From assembly GCF_016864375.1 (NCBI RefSeq), contig NZ_CP069357.1:62001-126000 (forward strand): 64,000 bases of DNA, in the 5' to 3' direction. Origin of the DNA: Microvirga sp. VF16. GTDB lineage: Bacteria > Pseudomonadota > Alphaproteobacteria > Rhizobiales > Beijerinckiaceae. Below are positions 33,849 to 42,365 of the stretch, one piece after another; the first letter of the stretch is position 1, and each line of letters begins with the position of its first letter. A model generated the notes under the pieces. The model had not been told where the DNA came from. It was given only the letters and a program-made list of their open reading frames with translations, and did not search any database. Both the position numbers and the translations under genes were made by a program.

Positions 33849-34499
33849 ATGATCGGACGCCTCGCGAGCCGCCGTATGTCACTTGAAGCGACCCTCTCCG
33901 TGATCGGGACTGCCGGTCGCAAAGATGATGCCTCCCGCATGTCCGGGTATCTCTACGAGCTGATGATGCGGGAGACATTTCGGGCTATAAACGACTTCGA
34001 CATCCGGCATGGAATTTCCGGTGGCGCAGCGTGGGCCGATCATTGCGCGGTCACTTCGTTTCTGCAGGGCGCGCTCGAAAGCCTCACGCTCTACATCCCG
34101 GCCGAGTTCGACGGTCGCCGCTTCATCCCTGATGCAAACATCCAGTTCAATCCGGGAAAGACGTCGAACTACTATCATGACATCTTCTCCCGCGCGTTGA
34201 ACCGCGACACGCTTCGGGACTTGGCGGTGGCGCAGGAGCGGGGCGCTCGCTTCGTCGTGAACCCCGGCTTTAAAAATCGGAACAGCGACGTCGCCCGGTC
34301 CAGCGCGATGCTCTGCTTTACCTTCGGTACATCGGCAGCCGCTGCTGTAGACTTCCGCCCGGGCGACACCGGATTCCGTGACGGCCGCGCCGGCGGCGTA
34401 AAAGATGGCGGGTCCTTTGATACTTGGGAAAAGGCCACCTCGCAGGTCGTGAAACGCCACGTCAACCTGTTCAGGTTGGCGGAGGCCATTGTTGCGTAA
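33849..34499 (+). CDS. SLOG/Rossmann-like nucleotide-sensor family protein
   Basis: The 216-residue product has a glycine motif IGTAGRKDDASRM near residues 19-31, and SGGAAWADH near 56-64, as in SLOG-fold proteins of the TIR-like/DprA-like superfamily. A central NPGKTSNYYHDIF and FKNRNSDVARSSAMLCFTFG follow. SLOG domains bind nucleotide-derived signals and appear in defence and stress systems and in DprA. No fused effector domain is visible. AAACCCCAGG lies eight bases before the start. Confidence 0.6.
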   Translation: MIGRLASRRMSLEATLSVIGTAGRKDDASRMSGYLYELMMRETFRAINDFDIRHGISGGAAWADHCAVTSFLQGALESLTLYIPAEFDGRRFIPDANIQFNPGKTSNYYHDIFSRALNRDTLRDLAVAQERGARFVVNPGFKNRNSDVARSSAMLCFTFGTSAAAAVDFRPGDTGFRDGRAGGVKDGGSFDTWEKATSQVVKRHVNLFRLAEAIVA

Positions 34500-34501
34500 A
34501 T

Positions 34502-34972
34502 ATGAGTGAGATTTTCGCTATGACACAATCAGCCGAATGGACCATCGTCCGACGCCCGATGTGGGAAACCGAGACCATGCATGTCTTGTGGTACCAGGGC
34601 GAATCCCGCATCGCGATCTCAGAAGAGGAGAAAACGCCGGGAAACAGTCTGTTGGCCAATGTGATCGTCGATCGGCTCAACTCGGGAACTGAGATCGACG
34701 AGTATCATGAGAGCGGCGACTGGATCATTGACCGCCCGGTGGGCACAGATCCTGACGACAACGGTGTTCTCATCTTGGACATCGACGGAGATGTCCGGAT
34801 CGAAATTCTCGACTCGGAAGACGAAGAAGAAAACGTGCGGCTCGGCATGAAAGTCGCGATGATTCTAAATACAACCGACTTCTCCAACCTGGCCTCGCTC
34901 CCTATCGTTCGCATCCCTCCAACTCTACCATCTCCCTTTGGCCAAACGCTTCCAGTTCGAAATCACGGATAA
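34502..34972 (+). CDS. Hypothetical acidic protein
   Basis: The 156-residue product starts at ATG 34502 (or 34520, MTQSAEWTIV). It is beta-rich and acidic (DPDDNGVLILDIDGDVRIEI, in part; DSEDEEENVRL). It starts two bases after the SLOG-like gene stop and overlaps the next gene by 35 bases, so the three were probably one operon. Family not recognised. Confidence 0.5.
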   Translation: MSEIFAMTQSAEWTIVRRPMWETETMHVLWYQGESRIAISEEEKTPGNSLLANVIVDRLNSGTEIDEYHESGDWIIDRPVGTDPDDNGVLILDIDGDVRIEILDSEDEEENVRLGMKVAMILNTTDFSNLASLPIVRIPPTLPSPFGQTLPVRNHG

Positions 34973-35220
34973 GGCTACGGCGAACGCCGTGGTTAGGCAG
35001 CTACACCGGCATTCGCCCGAGATCGGCGTGTCGGTGCGGCAGATCCTTATCCGAGATCGGCAATCCCATGACGTAATTGGCGTTGGGATTCTAGGCCGCC
35101 CTGTCTCCCAAATCCTTGACGATGGTCTGACCCTTGAGGTCAGCCGGACAGCGACGGACGGTACGCCCCACGCCTGCTCTGCGATTCTCGGGGCTTTGGC
35201 TCGGCAAGCCCAATCAATTA

Positions 35221-36341
35221 TTGATGCGGCCCTCATTGTCTTGATCTTGGATCATGCGGCGTAGCGGACTGGTTTATGGCGGAAGTAGCTTCTGACGCGC
35301 GCGGGCAATTTGGACAGCCTGCGCATGTGGCTGACGGTCGCCCGCTTGAGCTGCTGTTTGCTGCGCACGGGCGCCTTGCGGGTGACGGCCTGCTTCAGGT
35401 CGGCGTTCAGGCTCTCATCCGGGTTCAGTTCCGGACTGTAGGCAGGCAGGTAGAAGACCTCGATCTTGGTTCTATGCGCGGCCAACCAGTCGCGGATCTG
35501 GCCGGCCCGGTGCACCTGCAGCCGATCCAGAATCAAGAACACCTTGCGCCGGACGTCCCGGATCAGGCGCTGGAGGAAGCGGATCAAGGCCGCGGCATTC
35601 ACCGCCCCATCGAGAACCATCCACCGCAGAGCGCCGCGGTTGCTCACCGCAGAGATCAGGCTCAGCCCGGCCCGCCGGTGGCAGACCCGGACCACCGGCG
35701 TCCGGCCCCGCGGCGCGTAGCCGCGACCGCGCACGTCATCCGAGCGCAGACCGGTTTCGTCGCCCCAGAAGATGGTGCCGCGCACCCGGCGGGCCGCCGC
35801 CACGAGCGCCGGGTAATCCCGTCGCAACCAGCGCCGCACCGCGGCCGGGTTCTGTTCGTAAGCGCGCCGCAACGGCTTCTGTGCGGTGAAACCCCAGCGC
35901 GCCAGGTATTTGCCCACAGTCCGTACGGCCAGCACGACCCTGCAGCGCTGCCGGATCACCTCGCGCACCGCCGCCCGGCTCCACAAGGCAAACGGCAGTT
36001 CCAGCTCGTCCGGCGTATGCCGGCAGATCAGCCACCGCACCTCAGCCTCTTGGGCCGCATCCAGCAGCCGCTGCTCATCCGGCTTGCGCCCGCGCGGCTT
36101 GTTCACCAGTCCCTTCGCGCCCTCCGCCGCGAACCGCTTGCAGATGTCGAACACTCCGGTCGGCGAGAGCCCGACCTGCGTCGCGATCGCTCCGTAGGTC
36201 AGCCCGCGCTGCCGCAGCCCAATCACTTGCCGCCGGCGCTCCTCTTGGGCCGCCGCAGGCAGCTTGCGCATGTCCACGTGCTTCATACCAATCAAGCTGG
36301 AGCTACCTGAGGCTCCTTCAAGACAATGAGGGCCGGATCAA
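35221..36341 (-). mobile_element. IS630-family insertion sequence (element A), 1121 bp
   Basis: The terminal 24 bases at each end are inverted repeats with one mismatch, starting TTGATGCGGCCCTCATTG on the left and TTGATCCGGCCCTCATTG on the right (reverse). Both ends are flanked by TA (35219-35220 and 36342-36343), the target duplication of IS630/Tc1 elements. It holds one transposase gene on the minus strand and interrupts the XF1762-family gene. Confidence 0.9.
35252..36295 (-). CDS. IS630-family transposase (element A)
   Basis: The 347-residue product has N-terminal helix-turn-helix domains (QRGLTYGAIATQVGLSPTGV near residue 28). The DDE nuclease has FWGDETGLRSD near 172, ILDRLQVH near 255, and LPAYSPELNPDESLNADLK near 278-296. 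Length and motifs are intact, so the element may be active. A long frame on the opposite strand is a shadow. Confidence 0.92.
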   Translation of the reverse strand: MIGMKHVDMRKLPAAAQEERRRQVIGLRQRGLTYGAIATQVGLSPTGVFDICKRFAAEGAKGLVNKPRGRKPDEQRLLDAAQEAEVRWLICRHTPDELELPFALWSRAAVREVIRQRCRVVLAVRTVGKYLARWGFTAQKPLRRAYEQNPAAVRRWLRRDYPALVAAARRVRGTIFWGDETGLRSDDVRGRGYAPRGRTPVVRVCHRRAGLSLISAVSNRGALRWMVLDGAVNAAALIRFLQRLIRDVRRKVFLILDRLQVHRAGQIRDWLAAHRTKIEVFYLPAYSPELNPDESLNADLKQAVTRKAPVRSKQQLKRATVSHMRRLSKLPARVRSYFRHKPVRYAA

Positions 36342-36852
36342 TAAGCTCCGAGGTCACACAATCTATCGGCTAACGACCTATACCCGTATATCCGAGACTG
36401 GAGCCTCACTTCGAGCAGCTGGCTGGCGATTGGACATTCAGCACCACTCGCGGTTCGTTCGCCACGGGCTTGGAGTCAAACGGGCGATCGTCCCCATCGA
36501 GCCTAAATCTTGGGCGCACCGGTCCCGCTCCCGCCCCATGCGAAATCTCGGTGAACCGCGCCTGCGGTGGATCAAGCTTCTTCCAGCAGCTCACAATGAC
36601 AACGCCGCTTTCGAAATGGGACGTGCGGCGGCCTCTGCCCGAGCAAAGATTTCAGCCAATCCGTTCTCGTTCCCCGTTCTGCGGAACGACGGCGTATCCC
36701 AAGTTGACTTCATCGGCGGCGATCTTTGGGAAATTTGGCGGGAAGGCTACCGGATGATTGCGCCATCATGACCCGCGGCCCCTGTCACCTACCAGATCGG
36801 AAGGTTCCCACGGAGGGGCTTCCGGGTCGGAGAGACTATCGAGGTCGGCGGA

Positions 36853-37083
36853 GTGAATATCTCCCCGACGGAAGCAACCGGAACTTCGGATTACCTTTTG
36901 GTGCTGCAAAGCGAGTTCGAGCGATTCCGCGAAATTCATGCCGATTATATGGCCGGGAAATTCGGCGACCCTACTCATCCGCAGGTCATTTGGCTCTATG
37001 GCTGGTACGCCAGTGCCGCCAGGCAGATTGAGCAAGCGATCGCGGCCGAGCAGTCTCGCCTCACAAACCTATCAACCCCTTGA
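36853..37083 (+). CDS. Small hypothetical protein
   Basis: The 76-residue product starts at GTG 36853 and is mainly helical with many aromatics (DYMAGKFGDP, QVIWLYGWYASAARQIEQAI). It ends 16 bases before the next start, and AAGGAGG lies between. Not recognised. Confidence 0.45.
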   Translation: MNISPTEATGTSDYLLVLQSEFERFREIHADYMAGKFGDPTHPQVIWLYGWYASAARQIEQAIAAEQSRLTNLSTP

Positions 37084-37099
37084 AGGAGGATCGCGAACC

Positions 37100-37339
37100 A
37101 TGACGCAGTCCAACCGGTTCACCGCCGATGATGCCAGCCCTAGTCCCCTCACCTGCCCTCGATGAAAGGACACCAGCCGGATCGATATCGCCGCTTTGGT
37201 CTGGGTTCGGCAAACGCCAGACGGGACCGATCCCGATGCTGCGGAAGATCAAAGTCATGACTGGGACGATGGCAGCCAGTGTGTCTGTCGTTCCTGTGGC
37301 CATACTGGAACCGTGGAGCAGTTCAGGATATCGACTTAG
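37100..37339 (+). pseudogene. Zinc-ribbon protein gene with in-frame TGA at a Cys position
   Basis: ATG 37100 follows a strong AAGGAGG site. The frame reads MTQSNRFTADDASPSPLTCPR, then TGA (37163-37165), then KDTSRIDIAALVWVRQTPDG... to CVCRSCGHTG and TAG 37337-37339 (79 codons plus stop). The C-terminal CxC..C and N-terminal CPR form a zinc-ribbon if the TGA codon were Cys: TCPR-C. One base change from TGC or TGT to TGA explains it. Small zinc-ribbon proteins of this layout are common on such plasmids. Selenocysteine is very unlikely. Confidence 0.6.
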
Positions 37340-37438
37340 TTTCTGATCTGCCCCGTGGATGAGGCTCCGCACAATAGTGATCCTCATCCGCAATCTCGCT
37401 ATCATTCCTCCTCGTTCGCTCAACCCCGCAAATCAAAC

Positions 37439-37912
37439 ATGCTCAGAATTTCAATCGCTCTCACGGCAATCGCTTTGTCTGTCACCCCTCTTATGGCTCA
37501 ATCCATTACTGGCCGGGCCGGCGTGATCGACGGAGACACCATCGAAATTCGGGGATCGCGGATAAGATTCCATGGCGTTGATGCCCCGGAGAGTGCCCAG
37601 ACATGCCAAGGTGCTGACGGGAAAGCCTACCGGTGCGGTCAACAGGCCGCGCTGGCTTTGTCCGACAAGATCGGGGCCTCGAATGTCACCTGTCAGCAAA
37701 GGGATATCGACCGGTACCAACGCGTTGTGGCCCAATGCTCGGTTAATGGTACCGACCTCAATGGATGGCTGATCGAGCGGGGCTATGCTCTTGCTTACCG
37801 TCAATACGGCACGGACTACATTCCTCAGGAGGAAGCGGCTCGGAAGGCCAGGCGTGGCCTCTGGGCGGGATCTTTCACCTTGCCATGGGACTGGCGCCGT
37901 GGGGAACGGTAA
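37439..37912 (+). CDS. Secreted thermonuclease (SNase family)
   Basis: The 157-residue product starts at MLRISIALTAIALSVTPLMA, a signal peptide ending at residue about 20. The SNase fold shows VIDGDTIEI (residues 29-37), RIRFHGVDAPE with the active-site Arg and metal-binding Asp, DRYQRVVAQC with the second Arg, and a C-terminal ALAYRQYG...PWDWRR. Four Cys may form two disulfides. It would degrade DNA or RNA outside the cytoplasm. The longer frame to 37355 is not natural. Confidence 0.88.
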   Translation: MLRISIALTAIALSVTPLMAQSITGRAGVIDGDTIEIRGSRIRFHGVDAPESAQTCQGADGKAYRCGQQAALALSDKIGASNVTCQQRDIDRYQRVVAQCSVNGTDLNGWLIERGYALAYRQYGTDYIPQEEAARKARRGLWAGSFTLPWDWRRGER

Positions 37913-38085
37913 ACCTCAACTCCTATGCCAGCTCGCGGCCCGCAGAGGATGAGTATCCTTTTGCCTCCGTAAATCAGCGAAGGAGCGGGCAAAGACTGCG
38001 GTCTAACTCTGCATAAATCGTGTTATGGTGCGGCAAAGGGAGACCGCACCTAAGAACGCGGAAATTCATAGTTGGGGCATTAACC

Positions 38086-38968
38086 GTGTTGAATTTCAGA
38101 AACTCCGGGAAGGTGGCGGTAGCCGCCTTTATTCTCTCGTCCGTCTCGACAGCCGCACTGGCGATGGAGATCCGTGAGCCTAGCCCGAGTCATGTCTGGG
38201 AAGCTGCAGAAGATTTAACTTCTGCCGCGCTCGGAACCCCGGACACCGATGACATCGTCTTGACCCTCGCCTGCAACCAGAAGGGCTCCATCGACGTCAT
38301 ATTTGCCAATTACGCGCCGATGCCAGAAGGCAAGCAAGGCGATGGCGGTCCTGCAGGAATCACGCTCCGACGTGCCGGCAAAGAAGTGAGCCTCAAAGGA
38401 TCGCTTGTTGAGAACGTTAGTACCGGCGAATGGGACCTCTCGGTTCAGCAACCCGTAAGGCATGCCCTCTTCGATCTTCTCAAAGGTGACCTCATTGCTG
38501 AGATCGAAAAGGATGCTCAGTACCAGAAGCCTGGGGGACAGCGAGACTGGATCTCGCTTAAAGGCGCGAAGACAGTCATCGAGAAAGTCCAGGCGCGCTG
38601 CTCCGGTGCGACGCCACCAAGCGGATCAACCATGTCCTGGAGTGCCGCTCCCAAAGAACAGGTCGCGCCCAGCCAGAGTTCAGCAGCTAAAGCTCCTGGG
38701 AGTCGAGATTGGATGCGGCGCAGGCTGCCGATTTGCATACGTGGCTGATGTCTCTACGGGCCAGGTCTACAACTTCCCACTCGGCGGTGAGGACAACATG
38801 TACCTCGACCTGCATTATCGCCTGAACAGCCGCCTCGTGGTTGCTTTCTGGCAGGACGGCGGCCGCTGCATGAGGGAAGACATGGAATGGGCCGGACAAA
38901 CCTTCAAGCGCCACGGTGAGAGGGACATCGGGCCAGAAGAAGTCTGTTTCCAAATGCAGCAGCAATAA
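38086..38968 (+). pseudogene. Secreted protein gene with frameshift
   Basis: From GTG 38086 the frame encodes a signal peptide (SGKVAVAAFILSSVSTAALA) and about 175 residues ending in a Pro/Ser linker (SAAPKEQVAPSQSS). It then turns into Arg-rich noise and stops at 38748. One frame over, from about 38685, the sequence LLGVEIGCGAGCRFAYVADV continues through LDLHYRLNSRLVVAFWQDGGRC to TAA 38966-38968 and looks like a real domain. A one-base insertion near 38680-38720 joins them into a protein of about 293 residues. The part after the shift has four Cys. Function unknown; assembly error is possible. Confidence 0.6.
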
Positions 38969-39007
38969 GCAAGCATCCCAGCCGCCACTACAATCGAGCC
39001 TATCGTC

Positions 39008-39907
39008 ATGAAGCTTCTTTTCAAATCGGCAACCGCCGTCCTTCTCCTCGCCTCTACCTCTGCAATGGCACTCTCCGATACAGATCGGGAAGCAGCCATC
39101 AAGGCTGCAAAAGCCGGGCCTGTCGGCCGCTACATCGAATGCGGCGTCGAGATGGGAAGTCCCGTCGAGCTCGACGTCACGCCGATGGACCTGAACGCCG
39201 ACGGTGTAGAGGAGGTCATGATTACGGCCAGCCACGAGAATGGCGGCGCGGCATGCTTCAGCCATCTTGGAATGAACAAGACCCTGATGATCAGGAACCG
39301 TAAAGGCGAGTGGATAGCTAACCTTGGGTTCGATGCTCAGGAGATTAAGGCTCTTCCTGACCGGTCCAACGGGTACCAGGATCTTGCGGTGGACCTCGCC
39401 GGGGATTGCTGGCCAGTCTGGCGGCACAACGCCACTGAATATCACATCTACAAGCAATGCCAGAAGGGGAAGCTGGTCATCGCCTCTTCGTGGAAAGCTG
39501 GAGGCTCGCAGCCGAAGAGACTCGAAGATACCCTCGGCTGGGACAATGACCAGCTTTACATCCACAACGGCTCGGGGATGTACGTCAACATGGGAACCGG
39601 GATCATACGATATGCCGCTCCGAAAGAGTCGATCGCGGGTACCGTAAAGGAAGGCACCGTTCTGTTCCGTGGCGAGTTCAAGAACGCCCCGGGTCTCGAG
39701 GCTCGGGGAACAGTCAACGGGACCGCCTACGTTTTCAAAAAGGGGTGCGAACCAGCTCCATATCAGGTCTCGGGGACGTACAATGCGTGGTCGGTGACCA
39801 TGAAGGGGGCCGCGCCCCGTCGAGCCAAGGATTCATGTGCGGTCCTGGAAGCGACCAAGAACAGCCCGCATGCTGTCCTCAAGTTCGAAGCTCCTCCGGA
39901 TTACTAA
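39008..39907 (+). CDS. Secreted hypothetical protein
   Basis: The 299-residue product has a signal peptide (KLLFKSATAVLLLASTSAMA, cleavage near residue 21). The mature part has an EF-hand-like or VCBS-like DLNADGVEEVMI near residue 64, and a Trp/Tyr-rich beta pattern. Four to six Cys may pair. Its stop TAA is part of the CTAA target duplicated by the IS1380 that follows, so the coding region itself is intact. Confidence 0.65.
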   Translation: MKLLFKSATAVLLLASTSAMALSDTDREAAIKAAKAGPVGRYIECGVEMGSPVELDVTPMDLNADGVEEVMITASHENGGAACFSHLGMNKTLMIRNRKGEWIANLGFDAQEIKALPDRSNGYQDLAVDLAGDCWPVWRHNATEYHIYKQCQKGKLVIASSWKAGGSQPKRLEDTLGWDNDQLYIHNGSGMYVNMGTGIIRYAAPKESIAGTVKEGTVLFRGEFKNAPGLEARGTVNGTAYVFKKGCEPAPYQVSGTYNAWSVTMKGAAPRRAKDSCAVLEATKNSPHAVLKFEAPPDY

Positions 39908-41535
39908 CCCATCTTATGCACGAGACGACTGGGAAGGGCTGGCGGATGTAGCTTAAGCAGTTGAAGCAGCGTAGGATTTGGTTGCTGACACCGATCCTGT
40001 ACTCCCTTCAAGGCTGCCACACCCGCCATGACGGACGATACAACCGCGACGTTCCTGTTTCCAGCCGTTGGCCGCAAGAAGATCACCGCCGCTTTCGATG
40101 GTGGGCGCCTGTCATCAGACGGTGGCGTCCTGCTCCTGGCGCAGGCCGAGCGCCGGCTTGGGATCGCCGAGCGGCTGGCGCGCGTCATCCCGGATCGGCG
40201 TGATCCGGAGCGGATCAAGCATGCGATCCCGGACATGATCCGCGCCCGCATCTTTGCCATCGCGTGCGGTTATGAGGACTGCAACGACTTTGGCCCGCTG
40301 CGCTCCGATCCGGCGTTCAAGCTCGCCTGCGGGCGCTTGCCCGAGACGGGTGCGGATCTCGCCTCGCAGCCAACCCTTTCCCGCCTGGAGAATACACCGA
40401 CGATCCGCGACGCGATCCGCCTGACCTATGCTCTGATCGATCAATGGATGGCCAGCTATGCCACACCGCCTCATGGCGTGGTGCTGGACATCGACGACAC
40501 CTGTGACGTGGTGCACGGGCATCAGCAACTGTCGCTGTTCAATGCCCATTACGACGAACGCTGCTTTCTGCCCATCCATGTCTACGACACGCAGACGGGC
40601 CGGCCTGTTGCGGTTGTGCTGCGCCCCGGCAAGACGCCCTCCGGCCGTGAGGTGCAGGCTTACCTGCGACGCCTCGTGCGGCGCATCCGCACGCGCTGGC
40701 CGACCACGCAGATCACGATCCGCGGCGACAGTCACTATGCCCGTCCCGAAGTCATGGACTTCTGCGAGGCGAATGGCCTCAGCTACATCTTCGGGCTGAC
40801 CGGCACCCGGCCGCTCACGGCCAAAGTTCAGGATATGGCCGATGCGGTGCGCACCCAACGGGCGCTGGAGGACTGCGAGGTCGTTCGCGGTTTTGCCGAG
40901 ACGAAACACCGGGCTGGAAGTTGGTCGTGCGAGCGTCGCGCGGTCGCTCGCATCGAGGCCACCCGCCTGGGGCTCGACATCCGCTTTGTCGTCACCAACC
41001 TGATCGGAACAAGCCCGCAGATTCTCTACGAGAGCCTGTACTGTGCCCGAGGCCAAGCGGAGAACTGGATCAAATTCCACAAGACCCAACTGGCCTCCGA
41101 CCGGACTTCCTGTCGGCGAGTGGTGGCCAACCAGGTCCGGCTGGTGCTGCACACGGCAGCCTACTGGCTGATGCTGTCGGTGCGGGATGCCATCCCAACT
41201 CTGCGCGATCTCGCCCGGGCCGAGTTCGCGACGCTGCGCCTTCGCCTGCTCAAGATCGCCGTGCGGGTGCAGGAAAGCGCCAGTCGCATCCGGCTGGCCT
41301 ATGCCTCGTGCTGTCCGGAAGCGGATCTCTTCCGCCGTCTTGCGGGGGCTCTCGCATCCAGGCCACGGACGGCCTCGCCATGAGCGAGGGGGCAGCCATC
41401 GCCCTCATCAACCCGTCGTCCCCGCCAACGCGTTCCCCACGTTCCAGACCTCGCGGCGGTGAAAGAAACGCAGCGGATCGGCACGCCCGGGCTGCAAATC
41501 AAATCATCCCAACCAACTCTGGTGAATACGATGGG
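39908..41535 (+). mobile_element. IS1380-family insertion sequence, 1628 bp
   Basis: Imperfect inverted ends begin CCCATCTTATGCACGAGA (left) and CCCATCGTATTCACCAGA (right, reverse). The flanks are CTAA at 39904-39907 and 41536-41539, the 4-base duplication typical of IS1380. One transposase gene fills it. It landed just after a stop codon and just before a membrane protein start, splitting no gene. Confidence 0.88.
40028..41383 (+). CDS. IS1380-family transposase
   Basis: The 451-residue product has the family pattern: FDGGRLSSDGGVLLL near residue 23, LDIDDTCDVVHGHQQLS near 150 with the first Asp, IRGDSHYARPE near 230 with the second Asp, YCARGQAENWIK near 340 with the Glu. DDE chemistry. 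The frame is intact, so it may be active. Confidence 0.92.
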   Translation: MTDDTTATFLFPAVGRKKITAAFDGGRLSSDGGVLLLAQAERRLGIAERLARVIPDRRDPERIKHAIPDMIRARIFAIACGYEDCNDFGPLRSDPAFKLACGRLPETGADLASQPTLSRLENTPTIRDAIRLTYALIDQWMASYATPPHGVVLDIDDTCDVVHGHQQLSLFNAHYDERCFLPIHVYDTQTGRPVAVVLRPGKTPSGREVQAYLRRLVRRIRTRWPTTQITIRGDSHYARPEVMDFCEANGLSYIFGLTGTRPLTAKVQDMADAVRTQRALEDCEVVRGFAETKHRAGSWSCERRAVARIEATRLGLDIRFVVTNLIGTSPQILYESLYCARGQAENWIKFHKTQLASDRTSCRRVVANQVRLVLHTAAYWLMLSVRDAIPTLRDLARAEFATLRLRLLKIAVRVQESASRIRLAYASCCPEADLFRRLAGALASRPRTASP

Positions 41536-42365
41536 CTAAGCGATGCCCATGAGATGGATCTACCTTCCTCCAGCAGCCTATTTGGCCTTCGCCGTCTATG
41601 TTTGGATTGATTTCACCCACACGGCTCCGGATGGCTTAGGCAATCTTGGTCTGTTCCTGGCCACCTATCCTGTAGCTGTCGTGGGGGTAGCTCTCACATG
41701 GGCTCTGGGCCAGTATGGTTTTGTGCTTATTCCAAGCGGACTAAGTAGATCGCCATAAGACTTGCAACGCAGGAGCTGCGGGTGTTCCCTGGGGAGCATG
41801 CAACGACATGATCACTCTCCCGAGACGTGGCTCGATGAGGCGGATCGCAAGCGGCTTGCCGCAGCGCTTGCCGGCGCCCGTGAGGCGCGGGTGTATCGCC
41901 GTCTCGAGGCGCTGCTGCTGGTGGCCGAGGGCCATTCTATGGCTGAGGCAGCCCGCCGCTGCCGCGTCAACCGCTCCAGCGTCCACCGCTGGGTGGTGCA
42001 GTACAGGGCCGAGCATGAGACCACGGCACTGATCGACCGGCCGCGCAGCGGGCGTCCACGCCTGCATCGCCCGCTCACGCCACAGCGACTAGCCGCGGCC
42101 CTGGCGCGTGACCCGCGCCGCTGCGGCTATCAGGCCACGAGCTGGACGGTGCCGCTGCTGGCGCACGACCTGGCCGCGAAGGGCCTCGCCGTCAGCCCGC
42201 GCACGCTGCGGCGGCGGCTGCACGAGGCAGGCTATCGCTGGAAGCGGCCGCGCTACGTCTATGTCGCGCGCGCGCCTCATCTGGCGCAGAAAAAGATCTC
42301 ATGGGCCAGCGACCGCCGAACTGGTGAAGTAAGGCGGTCACCTCACCTCACCCTGGAGGCCGCTC

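Larger units (their letters stand above)
34938..36771 (+). pseudogene. XF1762-family gene split by IS630
   Basis: Reads from TTG 34938 (AKRFQFEITD...) with the family pattern GVGILGRPVSQILDDGLTLEV, in part, and TDGTPHACSAILGA. The frame is cut at the TA 35219-35220. After the insertion it continues from 36344 as KLRGHTIYRLTTYT and GASLRAAGW, ending TAA/TGA at 36771. Removing the element and one TA rejoins the two parts in frame (about 236 codons). The family is related to GNAT-like phage proteins; role unknown. The gene is inactive here. Confidence 0.75.

Noticed and set aside
35276..36310. 344-codon + strand frame
   Set aside because: Mirror of the IS630 transposase; His/Gln/Pro-rich and without domain pattern.
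37163..37165. Selenocysteine codon
   Set aside because: TGA is in a zinc-ribbon Cys position, but no clear SECIS-like hairpin follows and no selenoprotein family matches; a nonsense change is simpler.
40115..41152. 345-codon minus-strand frame
   Set aside because: Shadow of the IS1380 transposase in GC-rich sequence.
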